Positions 6,653 through 6,793 of a stretch of 6,793 nucleotides of DNA are shown one piece after another. Position numbers and translations under genes: made by a program. Every line of letters begins with the position of its first letter. Position 1 is the first letter of the stretch. Below the pieces are notes generated by a model. That model ran no database searches and was not told where the DNA came from. It saw only the letters and a list, made by a program, of their open reading frames with translations. The DNA is from RGIG7332 sp045580305 (lineage in GTDB: Bacteria > Bacillota > Clostridia > Oscillospirales > JAAYXM01), in contig JAZNNQ010000061.1 of the NCBI GenBank assembly GCA_045580305.1, positions 1 to 6,793 of the forward strand. The letters are read 5' to 3'.

Positions 6653-6657
6653 TAGGC
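6632..6657. repeat. Perfect 11-bp stem-loop at the left side of the repeat
   Basis: GCCTACTTTTG (6632-6642) and CAAAAGTAGGC (6647-6657) are exact reverse complements around an ATTG loop. The last five bases are the first five of the terminal repeat, so the left copy at base 1 begins inside the same structure. A run of A residues, not T, follows on the + strand, so it is a poor intrinsic terminator in that direction. It may mark the left boundary of the repeat element. Confidence 0.7.
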
Positions 6658-6793
6658 AAAACGCAGGGGGATTCCGAGTTCCCCCCTGCCACCCCCTAAA
6701 CGGCACGGGGAAAGCGAGGGGAGCGCCGCCGGTGGCGGATGAAGCGACCTAAGCGCGTAGCCGCGGTCGAAATTTTGCGAGGCTTTACGCCGA
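6653..6793. repeat. Right copy of 141-bp exact terminal direct repeat
   Basis: Identical over all 141 bases to 1-141 and in the same orientation. It includes the GCAGGGGG/CCCCCTGC stem (6663-6670 with 6682-6689), and it stops inside the long stem-loop that is complete at 111-162 in the left copy. Zero differences imply either very recent duplication or, more simply, that both ends are one shared stretch used twice during assembly. Confidence 0.9.

Noticed and set aside
6632..6657. Intrinsic terminator for the yhbY transcript
   Set aside because: The 11-bp stem is perfect but is followed by A residues and then G-rich sequence on the + strand, not by a T tract.
1..6793. Circular plasmid or mobile genetic element
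   Set aside because: The end overlap suggests a circle, but the five genes are chromosomal housekeeping genes and there is no replication, mobilisation, integrase or transposase gene.
1..6793. CRISPR array, tRNA or rRNA genes
   Set aside because: There are no regularly spaced short repeats, and no tRNA cloverleaf or rRNA-like segment was recognised on either strand.

Overview
The window is a piece of ordinary bacterial chromosome carrying five complete housekeeping genes, all on the + strand: smc, ftsY, rph, rdgB and yhbY. Protein sequence style (SMC beginning MRLKSLEMQGFKSFPDKT, a short FtsY without a long acidic A domain), roughly balanced base composition, strong Shine-Dalgarno sites and a SigA-type promoter suggest a Bacillota member of class Clostridia. 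A gut Oscillospirales-like organism is my best guess; this is inference from family resemblance, not a search result.

Layout. Bases 1-304 are non-coding and hairpin-rich: a repeat (1-141 is identical to the last 141 bases of the window), a long stem-loop at 111-162, a terminator-like hairpin with a T tract at 251-279, and an inverted repeat at 284-304. A near-consensus extended -10 promoter (305-333) follows directly and leads into smc (394-3969). ftsY starts 10 bases after smc. An 80-base gap holding a small hairpin repeat separates ftsY from rph. rph, rdgB and yhbY are packed with gaps of 0 and 6 bases. The final 229 bases are non-coding and end in the second copy of the terminal repeat, preceded by a perfect 11-bp stem-loop at 6632-6657.

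Function. SMC (chromosome organisation) and FtsY (SRP receptor, membrane-protein targeting) form a common Clostridia pair. RNase PH (tRNA 3' trimming), RdgB (removal of ITP/XTP from nucleotide pools) and YhbY (CRM-domain RNA-binding protein linked to ribosome assembly) form a second block concerned with RNA and nucleotide quality. No separate promoter is obvious before rph, so all five genes may be co-transcribed from the promoter before smc.

Novelty. I see no defence system, mobile-element gene, CRISPR array or phage gene. The notable part is the non-coding DNA. The 141-base direct repeat runs exactly to both window edges, which looks like a contig bounded by one repeat node in an assembly graph. 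The repeat itself is a dense series of stem-loops that may be a dispersed element of unknown role.
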